DNA from: Hufsiella arboris
Lineage (GTDB): Bacteria > Bacteroidota > Bacteroidia > Sphingobacteriales > Sphingobacteriaceae
Reading direction: 5' to 3'
NCBI RefSeq assembly: GCF_009834875.1
Contig: NZ_WVHT01000002.1
Span: 434,001-498,000, forward strand
Length of the DNA: 64,000 nucleotides
The notes beneath the pieces were generated by a model. The model saw only the letters and a program-made list of their open reading frames with translations, was not told the origin of the DNA and made no database searches. The position numbers were made by a program, and so were the translations under genes. Each line of letters starts with the position of its first letter. The first letter of the stretch is position 1. Below are positions 8,401-16,122 of this stretch, one piece after another.

Positions 8401-11076
8401 GCCAATGAGTTTTCCGTCAGTATCAACATTTGCAATACTGATGACGTGGTTCTGATCGGTAAGCAGCCGCCCTGACAAACGGTCGCCTTCCGGAACCTTT
8501 ATTCCCGCGTATGAATTATAAACATGGTAGGGAATAGAGAAGTTATTGATGCTGAAATTGCCGCCCGGCTCAAATACTTTTGTTGTGAAGTTAGCATTCA
8601 ATATCCCCGGCGCTGCAGTAGTTGAACTGATATCCGCCTGGATCGCCGCACTGCCATTGCCGTTTAAGCGGCCATCGAATATCGTTTTATTTTCAGCCTG
8701 GAAAGCACTTGTGGGATCATCAAAAACATAGCCATTAAAGTTTTTAAAAGTCGTTTTTCCGGGATTTAGAGTGACATCTACTTTTGCCTTTAAATTTTGA
8801 ACGCTCGCTCCAAAAAGCCACCTCGCTGAAAGGGTCCCATTCGCGGATGTGCCTTTGACCAATTCTTTTTTACCTCCAAAGTCTAGGTTGATTTTAAGCC
8901 GGTTGGGCATAACGGTTTCGACTTTAACCGACTTCTGGAATACTGCGCCTCCAACCTTTACTTTTGCCAGCCAGTTACCGGTAGGAGCGGTAGTGTTAGT
9001 AGCTAAACGGAATGTATAAAATCCATTTAACGACTTCGTTTGAATGATGCGGTTATTCAGTTGCCCCTTCGGATTATAAAACTCGAGACTGATCGGATGC
9101 CCTTCCGGTAGCTTGTTTTCCTTGTCTTCCAGGATAAAACTCATGTAAATTGAATCGCCCGGACGCCAAACACCGCGTTCGCCGTAAATGAAGCCTTTGA
9201 TGCCGTTTTGCACTACATCGCCGTTTACATTAAAGCGGCTTAAAGGAAGCGAACTGCCATCGTCAAGTTTCAGATAGCCGCGCTCGGAACCTTTTTTTGC
9301 AATGAGAATAAATGGCTTGCGGATATTTTCAATCGTTGCCAAACCATCACTGTTCGTGGTAGCAGTCTGTAAAACCTGCTGCTGGTAATCCAGTAATTGC
9401 AGCTCAACTCCCTGCAGCGGCATTGTAGTTAGAATGTCCGTTGCTATCACGGTCACTTGTCCGTTGTTGCCCCGCTTGGTAATTAAACCAATATTGGATG
9501 CAAGTACATTCCGCGACGCCCAGCGTTCGGTAGTGTAATATGAATCCGAGCAGGGGTCTTCACGCTCATCCCAGTTATAACCTGCGGGATAATAGTTGTT
9601 GTAACGAGTCCAGAAGTCATCATCTTCGTCGATCTTTTCACCATAGTTATTCCCGTCTTCGTCATCATCGCTTTGCGTTCCGGAAGCTGATACATCTTGA
9701 CAGGCGAAAATGGAGTACGACTTCCGGAATCCAATGGTGATGCGATAAATGGCTCCAGGCTCGGCGCGCAGAAACTTGTCAATATCTAAGGAAAAGCGGT
9801 TCTTTTTCTTCAGATTCAAGCTTTTGTCGCCGTCCAGCCGGATGGTTTTTTGTATCACCGGTTTGGCAACTCTTCTCAGATCGTTGCCGCCATTTGCATC
9901 ATTTGCCTGCAGGTATTGGGGGATATTATTTTCATAAATCTTAATAATAGTAACGTCAACGGCATTTAGATTAATTGCTTCAAAAGGAAACGTAAGCTTG
10001 CCTGAATTAGGCAAAATGGTGCCTTTTCCCGGAATTGTAACTGAGGGTAACTGGTTTTCGAAGTTGACGTTAGCGGCCATTGTCGCCGTGATCTTTTTAG
10101 CGACGATATTTTCGATTCCTTCATTAACTGTTACGGAATAATCGCCTTCCAGGCGGTCGGGTGCGTAAATTTTTATTTCACTTCCGTCAATGGTGTATCG
10201 TAAATCCTTTTGATTGCTGACGCTGATGAGGCCCGTTAAATCCTGCGAAACCAGGATAGGATCCGAAAATTGAACCAGCACATATTGCTCCGGATCCTGA
10301 ATGGCTTTTACTGTAAGCACTTTAAAATCGCCCACTGCAGGAACTTTGATCTTGCTTTCACCATTTTTATCCGAATTGATTGGCGCGCCGTCCCATTTCA
10401 ACTGCAGTTCCTGTTCACTTTTGCCGCGTACAATGTTTTCGATGGTAAAAGCAGATGTATGCTGTTCGCTGTTATGTGCCCATTTCACGGGTAAGTTTTT
10501 ACCCTGGTAAGTAACGGTAATAAGCTTTTGAATGCTGGCGTCATTTTCGTAATCGGCCGTATAAATGACGCCCGTAAATTTCATTTTATCGAGTGAAGAG
10601 GTGACGGCCGCTTTTAAACCGTTTTCTTCCATTTCGAAGGATGGTTTTACTATCCGGAAATTGAACTCGAATTCGTCCAGATCAGCAGCCACTTTGGTGA
10701 CTTTTCCTAACTTAAAAATGGTGTGATATTCCGTTCCTGGTGCCAGGGGCTGAGCGGGCCGGAATTCAATTGTTTTCGCATCCAGCCAATAGCTTTTTCC
10801 TTTAACAGCGGGGTCGAACTCAAATAAATCCTGATCCTCAGCCTGGCCCTGATTGTGAAGTGTGCTTACCTCAGAAGCGAGATGAATCAGAATGGTTCCT
10901 CTTTTGGAAATAACCCCCGAAGTATACGAATCGATGTATTTACCGAACGCCGGATCGATTTTTTCCGAGGCGGGTTTTTTAAGGAGAAAGTAACTGCCGA
11001 TGCCGATACATAAAAAGGCGGCAACCGCTGCGACAATATACAAGGTCTTCTTGTTTCCGGGAAGTTGGGTGTCCAT
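5500..11076 (-). CDS. Bacterial alpha-2-macroglobulin (protease trap)
   Basis: 1858-residue periplasmic protein anchored by an N-terminal helix at about residues 11-32 (YIVAAVAAFLCIGIGSYF). There is no lipobox cysteine, unlike the E. coli YfhM lipoprotein. It has the string of MG-like beta domains, a bait-like region, and the thioester motif CVEQ near residue 1408 in YPHGCVEQ, followed by the alpha-helical toroid region (terpenoid-cyclase-like). The thioester would covalently trap proteases after bait cleavage. It is directly upstream of pbpC (8 nt), the usual partner. A low-complexity acidic stretch (DDDEDGNNYGEKIDEDDD, about 465-485) lies between MG domains. Annotation as A2M is secure; the protease target is unknown. 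Confidence 0.93.
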   Translation of the reverse strand: MDTQLPGNKKTLYIVAAVAAFLCIGIGSYFLLKKPASEKIDPAFGKYIDSYTSGVISKRGTILIHLASEVSTLHNQGQAEDQDLFEFDPAVKGKSYWLDAKTIEFRPAQPLAPGTEYHTIFKLGKVTKVAADLDEFEFNFRIVKPSFEMEENGLKAAVTSSLDKMKFTGVIYTADYENDASIQKLITVTYQGKNLPVKWAHNSEQHTSAFTIENIVRGKSEQELQLKWDGAPINSDKNGESKIKVPAVGDFKVLTVKAIQDPEQYVLVQFSDPILVSQDLTGLISVSNQKDLRYTIDGSEIKIYAPDRLEGDYSVTVNEGIENIVAKKITATMAANVNFENQLPSVTIPGKGTILPNSGKLTFPFEAINLNAVDVTIIKIYENNIPQYLQANDANGGNDLRRVAKPVIQKTIRLDGDKSLNLKKKNRFSLDIDKFLRAEPGAIYRITIGFRKSYSIFACQDVSASGTQSDDDEDGNNYGEKIDEDDDFWTRYNNYYPAGYNWDEREDPCSDSYYTTERWASRNVLASNIGLITKRGNNGQVTVIATDILTTMPLQGVELQLLDYQQQVLQTATTNSDGLATIENIRKPFILIAKKGSERGYLKLDDGSSLPLSRFNVNGDVVQNGIKGFIYGERGVWRPGDSIYMSFILEDKENKLPEGHPISLEFYNPKGQLNNRIIQTKSLNGFYTFRLATNTTAPTGNWLAKVKVGGAVFQKSVKVETVMPNRLKINLDFGGKKELVKGTSANGTLSARWLFGASVQNLKAKVDVTLNPGKTTFKNFNGYVFDDPTSAFQAENKTIFDGRLNGNGSAAIQADISSTTAAPGILNANFTTKVFEPGGNFSINNFSIPYHVYNSYAGIKVPEGDRLSGRLLTDQNHVISIANVDTDGKLIGGNRQVQVELYKIQWRWWWDQEDQSLSNFTQNRYNQLLRKEVISLTNGTAKWNLKINYPDWGRYLVRVKDLQSGHTTGETLYIDWPGWAEREQQNNPTDASMLSFTANKEKYKVGEEVTLTIPSSKGGRGLVSIENGSKVLKTWWIETQQGQTSFKFNIEKEMAPNVYANVTLLQPHAQTANDLPIRMYGVIPLLVEDPQTTLKPVISIAGVLKPETQSSITVSESSGKAMTYTIALVDDGLLDLTRFKTPDPHGSFYAREALGVKTWDLFDQVIGAWGGDLERILSIGGDGDLNRNVNPAKANRFKPVVKFLGPFAIGKGEKKTHQFKLPQYVGSVRAMVIAGQDGAYGYAEKTVEVKQPLMLLATLPRVAGPGETFKLPITVFAMENRIKTVNLKIETNNMLTSSGTNQVLTFDKPGEKMAFADINVKDLIGVAKVKITATSGSDKTSYEVELDVRNPNPYITAVTGAELPAGKSWSATLTPIGTGGTNSSMLEISAIPPMNLTKRLNYLIQYPHGCVEQITSAAFPQLLLNQVTDLTEPQKANITRNVKAAINRLRGFQTTDGGLSYWPGEGNSDDWGTNYAGHFMLEAQARGYSLPAGFLDQWKKYQRNKAVSWIPNSANFYGGDLIQSYRLYLLALAKSPEIGAMNRLKEFQYLSSQAKWRLADAYKMIGQNEIAGSLVKGLTTAVKQYNQLGQTFGSDLRDQAMIMETLTDLGNRQEAGKLLQSIAAQLSQDQWYSTQTTAYSLIAIAKYCGVAKTGPKLTYTYALNGSKKSVSSGSFINRFPGGSTGNVSVVNQGSNRLYVRLIRQGQAPVGSDLQTTNDPSSLDINVVYKTQSGEVVDAAKLPQGKDFVAEVTIKNPGNRGYYEQMALTQIFSSGWEIINTRLNDQESAAASSSYTYRDIRDDRVLTYFNIRAGETLTFKVLLNASYLGRYYLPATNCSAMYDNSIQATTTGKWVEVVK

Positions 11077-11403
11077 TTAGGGAAGGTTTTGAGTGGTATC
11101 CAAAATAAGAAAAATACGAATAAAATTAACGCGCTATAAAGCGACCTGAACGGAGCTAATGACACACTGTTAGAACAAATCAGAACTTGTGACGGTCTTA
11201 TTGTTACTTTTAAGCCAAAACCAAACCTAATAAATTGCCCCGTAACGTTTTATGAATAGATAAGCTCAAGCTCGTTCAGCCAGAAGGCGATCAATTTAAA
11301 TTAATATAAATAGATAAACTGCGGGTTACTACTTTAATTAAGCCTATATTTAAAGTCATCGGGTTGCTTTCCTTTAATATCGTCATTATCGGCCGGTTAT
11401 ATT
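11077..11403. other. Gene-free stretch
   Basis: About 330 bases between the divergent alpha-2-macroglobulin gene (minus) and a candidate small ORF (plus). The sequence is AT-rich and should hold the promoter of the minus-strand A2M-pbpC operon, but I could not assign a convincing -33/-7 pair. No repeat, RNA gene or conserved ORF was seen. Confidence 0.5.
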
Positions 11404-11571
11404 ATGGAATGTACTTCATTTACCCATTTGCATGCCGATATTAAACTGAATAGTAACATGAAAATTGGACAATATCATATTGGGTTGACAGAGTGGCTCC
11501 TGATATTTCTGGCGCTATGTGTCGTCGCACTCATTTTGAGGAATATTTTTATCAAACAGGTAAAAGAATAA
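11404..11571 (+). CDS. Possible small single-pass membrane protein
   Basis: An ORF of 55 codons from the ATG at 11404, or 37 codons from an in-frame ATG at 11458, ending at TAA 11569-11571. The shorter form reads MKIGQYHIGLTEWLLIFLAL followed by more hydrophobic residues and a basic tail, RNIFIKQVKE: one clear transmembrane helix with a charged end. It stands alone on the plus strand between two minus-strand operons. I do not recognise a family. The hydrophobic helix and positive tail argue for a real small protein, but an ORF this short can occur by chance. Confidence 0.4.
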   Translation: MECTSFTHLHADIKLNSNMKIGQYHIGLTEWLLIFLALCVVALILRNIFIKQVKE

Positions 11572-11583
11572 TCCGGCTCAACT

Positions 11584-12687
11584 TTAGTTAAACGGAAAAG
11601 TTAACAATGAATGTTGGCTCGCCGTATGAATATCCCGCCAGACACGGTTAATTTCTGAATCGCTGTTGGCGGCCTGCATTCCGCAGAAAGGGTATAAGTC
11701 GTCGACAAGTTTAAGCGCGCTATGAGCCAGTTTCCGACTGGTTGTACTGACGTTTTTTAAGGTTTCTTCAGTGATGGGTTTCCGCGTTTCCAATTCATTC
11801 CATGAAGCGTCGAGCGCTTTGAAGAATGAACCGCGGTGGATATTGAAATCGTTTAAAAGTTGTTCTTTTTTGCCGTCAATATATTTCGACTTAGCGTTGG
11901 ATAGATTATTTTTTGATTGAACACACACTTCAGCCAACTCCAGGAAATGAATAGCCATTCCGCTGAAGTTTGCGACCAACGTAGCTTCGGCGAGCTGCAG
12001 GAAGGGATAGTTAAAAATTATATTTTGATCTGTTGCATGTTCCGGATCGATGCAGAACATCCTGTTTTTCGGAACCGTTAAATTCCTGACTTCGTACCAG
12101 TGACTACCGGTAGCCTTTAACCCCATATAATTCCAGCCCGGAAGTATCGTTGCTTCTTCTTTCCTGAAAATAAACGAGCGGATCATATCACTGCCGTCCT
12201 CGTTCTTTTGCACGATGTTATTTTTCCGAATGATGCAATTGGCCGTTAAATGTGTCGCGTGCAGAATTCCGGAGGCATAAAGCCAGTTTCCGTTAACTAT
12301 AAATCCGTCATCGGTTATGTCGGCAGTGCCGGTACTTGCACCGCTTCCTGCAAGAATTGTTTTTTTATCACTAAAGATTTCCGCCGCAAGTTGTTTGTCA
12401 AGATATCCGGCAAAAAAAGCGGCGCCGCTGCAAAGTGTCATCGTCCAGCCCAGGCTTCCATCCGCCCAGCTAAGGGCTTCTTCCAGTTTAACGATTTTTG
12501 GAAGGCTAAGCTCAAGTCCGCCCAATTCTTTAGGGATATAGGCGTTGAACCATCTCTGATCATAAATAAGGCCGAGTTGTTTTGGCGTTAACTGGCTGAT
12601 CTTTTCAGCTTCTGGAGCTTCGTTCCGAATAAGGTCTGCCTGGCCGGAAGTTAATTGTTTAGATGGATGATCAGCAATCACATTCAT
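11584..12687 (-). CDS. Acyl-CoA dehydrogenase-fold flavoprotein, likely monooxygenase type, in a TPP-riboswitch operon
   Basis: 367 residues from the ATG at 12687 (MNVIADHPSKQL). That ATG overlaps the TGA of the transporter gene as ATGA, so translation is probably coupled; the longer frame reaching 13011 is an out-of-frame read of the transporter gene. The fold is acyl-CoA dehydrogenase-like: N-terminal helices, then a beta domain with GSGASTGTADITDDGFIVNG and GLKATGSHWYEVRN. The C-terminal end lacks the EGT-type catalytic motif of true dehydrogenases and instead has RVWRDIHTASQH near residue 350. That resembles the DszC/HsaA class of flavin-dependent monooxygenases (Acyl-CoA_dh_2 type). Being behind a TPP riboswitch suggests a role in handling thiamine or an analogue; this is an inference. 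Confidence 0.75.
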   Translation of the reverse strand: MNVIADHPSKQLTSGQADLIRNEAPEAEKISQLTPKQLGLIYDQRWFNAYIPKELGGLELSLPKIVKLEEALSWADGSLGWTMTLCSGAAFFAGYLDKQLAAEIFSDKKTILAGSGASTGTADITDDGFIVNGNWLYASGILHATHLTANCIIRKNNIVQKNEDGSDMIRSFIFRKEEATILPGWNYMGLKATGSHWYEVRNLTVPKNRMFCIDPEHATDQNIIFNYPFLQLAEATLVANFSGMAIHFLELAEVCVQSKNNLSNAKSKYIDGKKEQLLNDFNIHRGSFFKALDASWNELETRKPITEETLKNVSTTSRKLAHSALKLVDDLYPFCGMQAANSDSEINRVWRDIHTASQHSLLTFPFN

Positions 12688-13331
12688 GCGGCTTGTAAGG
12701 TTTGTGTCGGGTTCTTTTTTAAAAGTTTTTTCCAGTCGAGATAACCAAAAATGGCGATTACGAACAGGAAAATAGTTAGCAATGCAAACAGAATCAGTTG
12801 TTTGTGAAACAAAAGAGGAATGGCTACCAGGTTCGAAATATTCAATAAGATCCAGTTTTCGACCTTTCTTCGGGCTAAAAGCCACATCCCGGCCCAGGCT
12901 GTCGCCGAGACAAAAGAATCCAAAACAGGGACCGTGGAAGGAGTAAAATATTTTAGAATAAGATATAATACAAGCCAGCCGCCGAATGAAACCGCCAGGG
13001 TGATGAACCAATCATCACGGCTTGATGATGTGATCGGGAGTTCCGGTTCATTTCTGTTCCGGTGCCAATGGATCCATCCGTAAACACTCATCACCAGGTA
13101 ATAAATATTTAATCCAGATTCTGCATATAACTGGACATTAAACAACAGCACAGTAGAAATAACAGTTGCAATGATCCCGGCAGGATAGAGGAGAACGTTA
13201 TTTTTCCTGGCAAGCAATACTTCGGCAACGCCAAATCCAACGGCCAGCCATTCAAAAACTGTGGTATGCTTAAACTGATCGATAAAAAGCGAGACCCATT
13301 CCTGGACGTCAAAAAGTAATAATTGCGGCAT
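12684..13331 (-). CDS. pnuT: PnuC-family transporter, probable thiamine transporter PnuT
   Basis: 215-residue integral membrane protein with about seven hydrophobic helices. It carries PnuC-family features including ARKNNVLLYPAGIIAT near residue 40, YGWIHWHRN near 85 and SFVSATAWAGMWLLARRKVENW near 140. PnuC relatives carry nicotinamide riboside, riboflavin or thiamine by facilitated diffusion. The leader is a TPP riboswitch, so thiamine is the likely substrate (the PnuT subgroup known in Bacteroidota). The start ATG at 13331 is about 50 nt from the aptamer. Its stop overlaps the start of the following flavoprotein gene. The usual companions of PnuT in Bacteroidota, a TonB-dependent receptor and thiamine pyrophosphokinase, are not next to it here. 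Confidence 0.85.
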   Translation of the reverse strand: MPQLLLFDVQEWVSLFIDQFKHTTVFEWLAVGFGVAEVLLARKNNVLLYPAGIIATVISTVLLFNVQLYAESGLNIYYLVMSVYGWIHWHRNRNEPELPITSSSRDDWFITLAVSFGGWLVLYLILKYFTPSTVPVLDSFVSATAWAGMWLLARRKVENWILLNISNLVAIPLLFHKQLILFALLTIFLFVIAIFGYLDWKKLLKKNPTQTLQAA

Positions 13332-13383
13332 AAAATTTATTTGCGCACAACATACAGGGGCAATATGTAAGCTTGTTTATCAA

Positions 13384-13551
13384 AATCCCTACGCCGGCAT
13401 TATCCGGATCAGGTGCTCGGTTGAGTAGTTAGTAGAAAGTATCAAGGCAGGGCTTATAACTTAGTACTTATGACTTTAAACTCAAACGATGGGTATAATC
13501 TCAGCCTGGTTACTTCGGTTAGGAAGAGTAGGCACCCCATGAGAATGGGGT
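13384..13551 (-). promoter_or_regulatory. TPP (THI-element) riboswitch with an enlarged internal insertion
   Basis: Read on the minus strand, the aptamer landmarks occur in order: GGGGTGCC (13538-13531), GGCTGAGA containing CTGAGA at 13504-13499, ACCC at 13494-13491, then CCTGATCCGGATAATGCC with GCGTAGGGA ending near 13384. These match the conserved TPP-binding cores. The spacer between ACCC and CACCTGATC is about 75 nt, where about six is usual; TTGAG and CTCAA near its ends could close it as an extra stem. A hairpin CCCCAT...ATGGGG just upstream overlaps the P2 strand and could compete with it. No terminator lies between the aptamer and the pnuT ATG, so translational control is more likely. 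Confidence 0.93.
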
Positions 13552-13741
13552 AAAGGTATGGATTTAAATTCAGCTTAGAACGTGAGCTATGTAAATTTTG
13601 ATTTTAAAGAATGCTAAGCTGTTGTATTGAAAGATGAGTTTTTGAGCGATTTGTTTTTTGAGCAATCATACTGATAATGGCGGCATTTTATTTTAACGCT
13701 AGACTGTATTTAAATGAGTTGATTTTTGTTTAATTAAATCT

Positions 13742-14003
13742 TTTTGAAGCGCAATGTCCATCCTGCAATTAAAGTATATTCCGGCTTTCCGCTAATACTA
13801 CACAGGCATTAGCCACTTGGGCCGGTATCCGCTTCAATCCGGGCTAAAATGCAAGGGCTGTTCCATAATTTTTGGCAGTTGCCGGGCAAGCTGAACATAG
13901 CAGAACTGTCCTGCCATCAATAAACCCAATGGTAGCGGCAGCTTTTGCGTCGTTCAGCAGTTGCGATCATTTTTGCATAACCAGCAAAACTACAGCGGAC
14001 AGT
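13742..14003 (+). repeat. Dispersed intergenic repeat, copy A
   Basis: Begins TTTTTGAAGCGCAATG and ends near CTACAGCGGACAG. It has a central imperfect hairpin built around GCTAAT...ATTAGC, then GGCCGGTATCCGCTTCAATC and GGGCTAAAATGCAAGG. Further on it shares AAGCTGAACATAG and CATCAATAAACCCAATGG with the copies at 14148 and 36431. It has no coding potential that I can support. Confidence 0.8.
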
Positions 14004-14147
14004 GGGACTGAAGCGGCCAATGTATGCCGTCATTGCTTTTCTTAAAAAGAAATTAAAATCAATTAAAGTTTTATAGAAAAATCATTTTAATTTTCATCCA
14101 GTCAATGAATTTTAGCCAACATTAATTACGTCGTTAAACAGATTATT

Positions 14148-14416
14148 ATTGAAGCGCAATGTTAGTTCAAGATTTAAAGTTTGTTCCCGCTATCCGCTTT
14201 TACTCCTAACCCCGCTACACAAATCTTCCCTTCGTTCGGAGTAACCGCTGCTATCGGGGCTAAAGGGCAAGGACTAATCCTTGGTTTTCGGTTGCGCCCG
14301 GCAATCTGAACATAGAAGAATTGTATTAACATCAATAAACTCATTGGAAGCGGCAGCTTTTGTATCGTTCAGCAATTCCGCTCATTTGCGTAATCAAGCA
14401 AAACTACAGCGGACAG
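14148..14416 (+). repeat. Dispersed intergenic repeat, copy B
   Basis: Diverged direct copy of the element at 13742, in the same orientation about 400 bp downstream. It shares TTGAAGCGCAATGTTAG, CATCAATAAACTCATTGGAAG, GGCAGCTTTTG and CTACAGCGGACAG. Its central part carries the alternative form TTCCCGCTATCCGCTTTTAC with a GCTATCGGGGCTAAAGGGC tail. Confidence 0.8.
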
Positions 14417-14672
14417 AAGCGACCAAAGAGTGTCTGTCATTGTTTTTTTAAAAAAAAATCGTAAGTTTTTCTTGCAGTCGAGAAGCACGTATACAGTAGC
14501 TAAAAAAAGCCATCTCTATGAACTTCACAGCGTTGCTTCCCATCAATTTCAGAACGTGATTTTTCTTCAAATTAATTCACTTTAAACGCGTTAATCCCAC
14601 CTTTTTGACTAATTTTAGCGCCCGAATAAAACCTTATTTACTTAGTTAAAATATCGAAGCTTAAGCCGTAGA

Positions 14673-15983
14673 ATGAAAATTTTAAAATTTGGAGGAACCT
14701 CTGTAGGTAGTCCCGAACGGATGAAAAAATTACTGGATATCGTCCGTCCGGAGGAAAAACAAATTGTGGTATTGTCAGCTGTTTCCGGCACCACGAATAG
14801 CCTTGTCGAAATTTCTAACGCCTATTTGAACGGCGATAAGCGAAAGGCGAAAGAACTTACAAAGGCATTACACGATAAATATGAGTTGTTCATTAATGAA
14901 CTTTTCACTTCTAAGGAAGGGCTTACAAACGGTAAAAACCTTATCGATTATCATTTTAACCTGATATCGGGTTTTTCGAATGAGCTGTTTACGCCAATCG
15001 AAGAGAAGATTATCCTGGCGCAGGGCGAGCTGCTTTCAACTACCTTGTACCATTTTTATCTAAATGAGATCGGCGTATCATCGGTGCTTTTACCGGCGCT
15101 TGATTTTATGAAGATCGATGAAGATAATGAGCCGATGGTTGAATTTATCGGTCAGCATTTACAGCCCCTGATTGATAAACATCCGGATAAAACTTTATTC
15201 ATCACCCAGGGATACATCTGCCGCAACTCATTTGGCGAAATCGATAACCTTCGTCGTGGCGGAAGCGATTATACAGCTTCGCTCATCGGTGCCGCTATCC
15301 GGGCGGAAGAAGTGCAGATATGGACTGATATTGACGGAATGCACAATAACGATCCGCGTATCGTTAAAGGAACTTCACCGATTGCGCAGCTTTCATTCGA
15401 CGAAGCAGCCGAGCTTGCTTATTTCGGAGCTAAAATCCTGCATCCGCAGAGCGTTTTTCCGGCTCAGAAATATAAAATTCCCGTTCGTTTATTAAACACG
15501 ATGGAGCCTTCGGCTGCCGGAACATTGATTACAAACGATAGCGAGAAAGGAAAAATCAAATCGATTGCAGCCAAAGACGGAATTACGGCTATTAAAATTC
15601 AGTCGAGCCGTATGCTGCTTGCTTATGGATTTTTGCGCCGCGTGTTTGAAATATTCGAGCGCTATAAAACACCGATCGATATGATCACTACCTCGGAAGT
15701 GGCCGTTTCTTTAACAATCGATGAAACTGATTATTTGCAGGATATCATTAAGGATTTAAATGACTTTGGTTCGGTAGAACTCGATAAGGATCAAACTATC
15801 ATTTGTGTAGTAGGCGATTTCGGTGCCGAGCAACATGGTTACGCTTCCAGGGTGCTCGACGCGTTAAAGCACATTCCGCTTCGCATGGTATCATACGGAG
15901 GCAGCAACAACAATATTTCGCTTCTTGTAAATACAGCAGATAAAACGGAAGCGCTTCGAAGTTTGCATAACAGGTTGTTTTAA
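14673..15983 (+). CDS. lysC: Aspartate kinase
   Basis: 436-residue monofunctional aspartokinase that phosphorylates L-aspartate in the first step of lysine, threonine and methionine synthesis. The kinase N-terminus MKILKFGGTSVGSPERM is diagnostic. RRGGSDYTASLIGAA and DIDGMHNNDPRIV near residues 195-230 belong to the amino-acid kinase core. The C-terminal ~150 residues form a pair of ACT domains for feedback control, for example TSEVAVSLTIDETD. The length is normal for the Bacteroidota enzyme. It precedes lysA in the same direction with a 139-bp gap containing a hairpin repeat, so the two lysine genes are close but perhaps not a single tight operon. Confidence 0.95.
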   Translation: MKILKFGGTSVGSPERMKKLLDIVRPEEKQIVVLSAVSGTTNSLVEISNAYLNGDKRKAKELTKALHDKYELFINELFTSKEGLTNGKNLIDYHFNLISGFSNELFTPIEEKIILAQGELLSTTLYHFYLNEIGVSSVLLPALDFMKIDEDNEPMVEFIGQHLQPLIDKHPDKTLFITQGYICRNSFGEIDNLRRGGSDYTASLIGAAIRAEEVQIWTDIDGMHNNDPRIVKGTSPIAQLSFDEAAELAYFGAKILHPQSVFPAQKYKIPVRLLNTMEPSAAGTLITNDSEKGKIKSIAAKDGITAIKIQSSRMLLAYGFLRRVFEIFERYKTPIDMITTSEVAVSLTIDETDYLQDIIKDLNDFGSVELDKDQTIICVVGDFGAEQHGYASRVLDALKHIPLRMVSYGGSNNNISLLVNTADKTEALRSLHNRLF

Positions 15984-16014
15984 ATCAGGATTTCGGCTCA
16001 ACTTGACAAATAAT

Positions 16015-16089
16015 AGTTACAAGTGCCACATTGAGCGGGTCGAAATTTGAATTAAAATAAGGCTTCGACTCCGCTCAGCCTGACAAAAT
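16015..16089. repeat. Inverted-repeat hairpin between lysC and lysA
   Basis: TTGAGCGGGTCGAA and TTCGACTCCGCTCAG can pair across a loop of about 20 nt, giving a strong hairpin after the lysC stop. The half CTTCGACTCCGCTCAGCCTGAC is of the type frequently scattered between genes in Bacteroidota. A related hairpin lies on the other side of lysA. It could act as an mRNA stabiliser or attenuator between the two genes. Confidence 0.75.
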
Positions 16090-16122
16090 CAGCGAAAATT
16101 AACGTCACAAAGTGGATAATTC

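Larger units (their letters stand above)
13561..14672. other. Long gene-free region with two dispersed-repeat copies
   Basis: About 1.1 kb between the TPP riboswitch and lysC. It contains two diverged copies of a roughly 265-bp repeat (listed separately) and AT-rich spacer. Reading both strands gives only short frames with stops, such as a 30-odd-residue stretch containing FIDVNT/FIDGRT and LLCS in both copies, not bounded by credible starts. The final 100 bases must contain the lysC promoter; TAATTTTA near 14610 resembles a Bacteroidota -7 element, but I see no matching -33. Confidence 0.6.

Noticed and set aside
9483-9782. 99-residue frame inside the alpha-2-macroglobulin gene
   Set aside because: It is on the same strand in another frame across an acidic low-complexity part; no independent support.
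12688-13011. N-terminal extension of the flavoprotein reading frame
   Set aside because: This part lies inside the transporter gene in another frame; the ATGA overlap at 12684-12687 gives the natural start.
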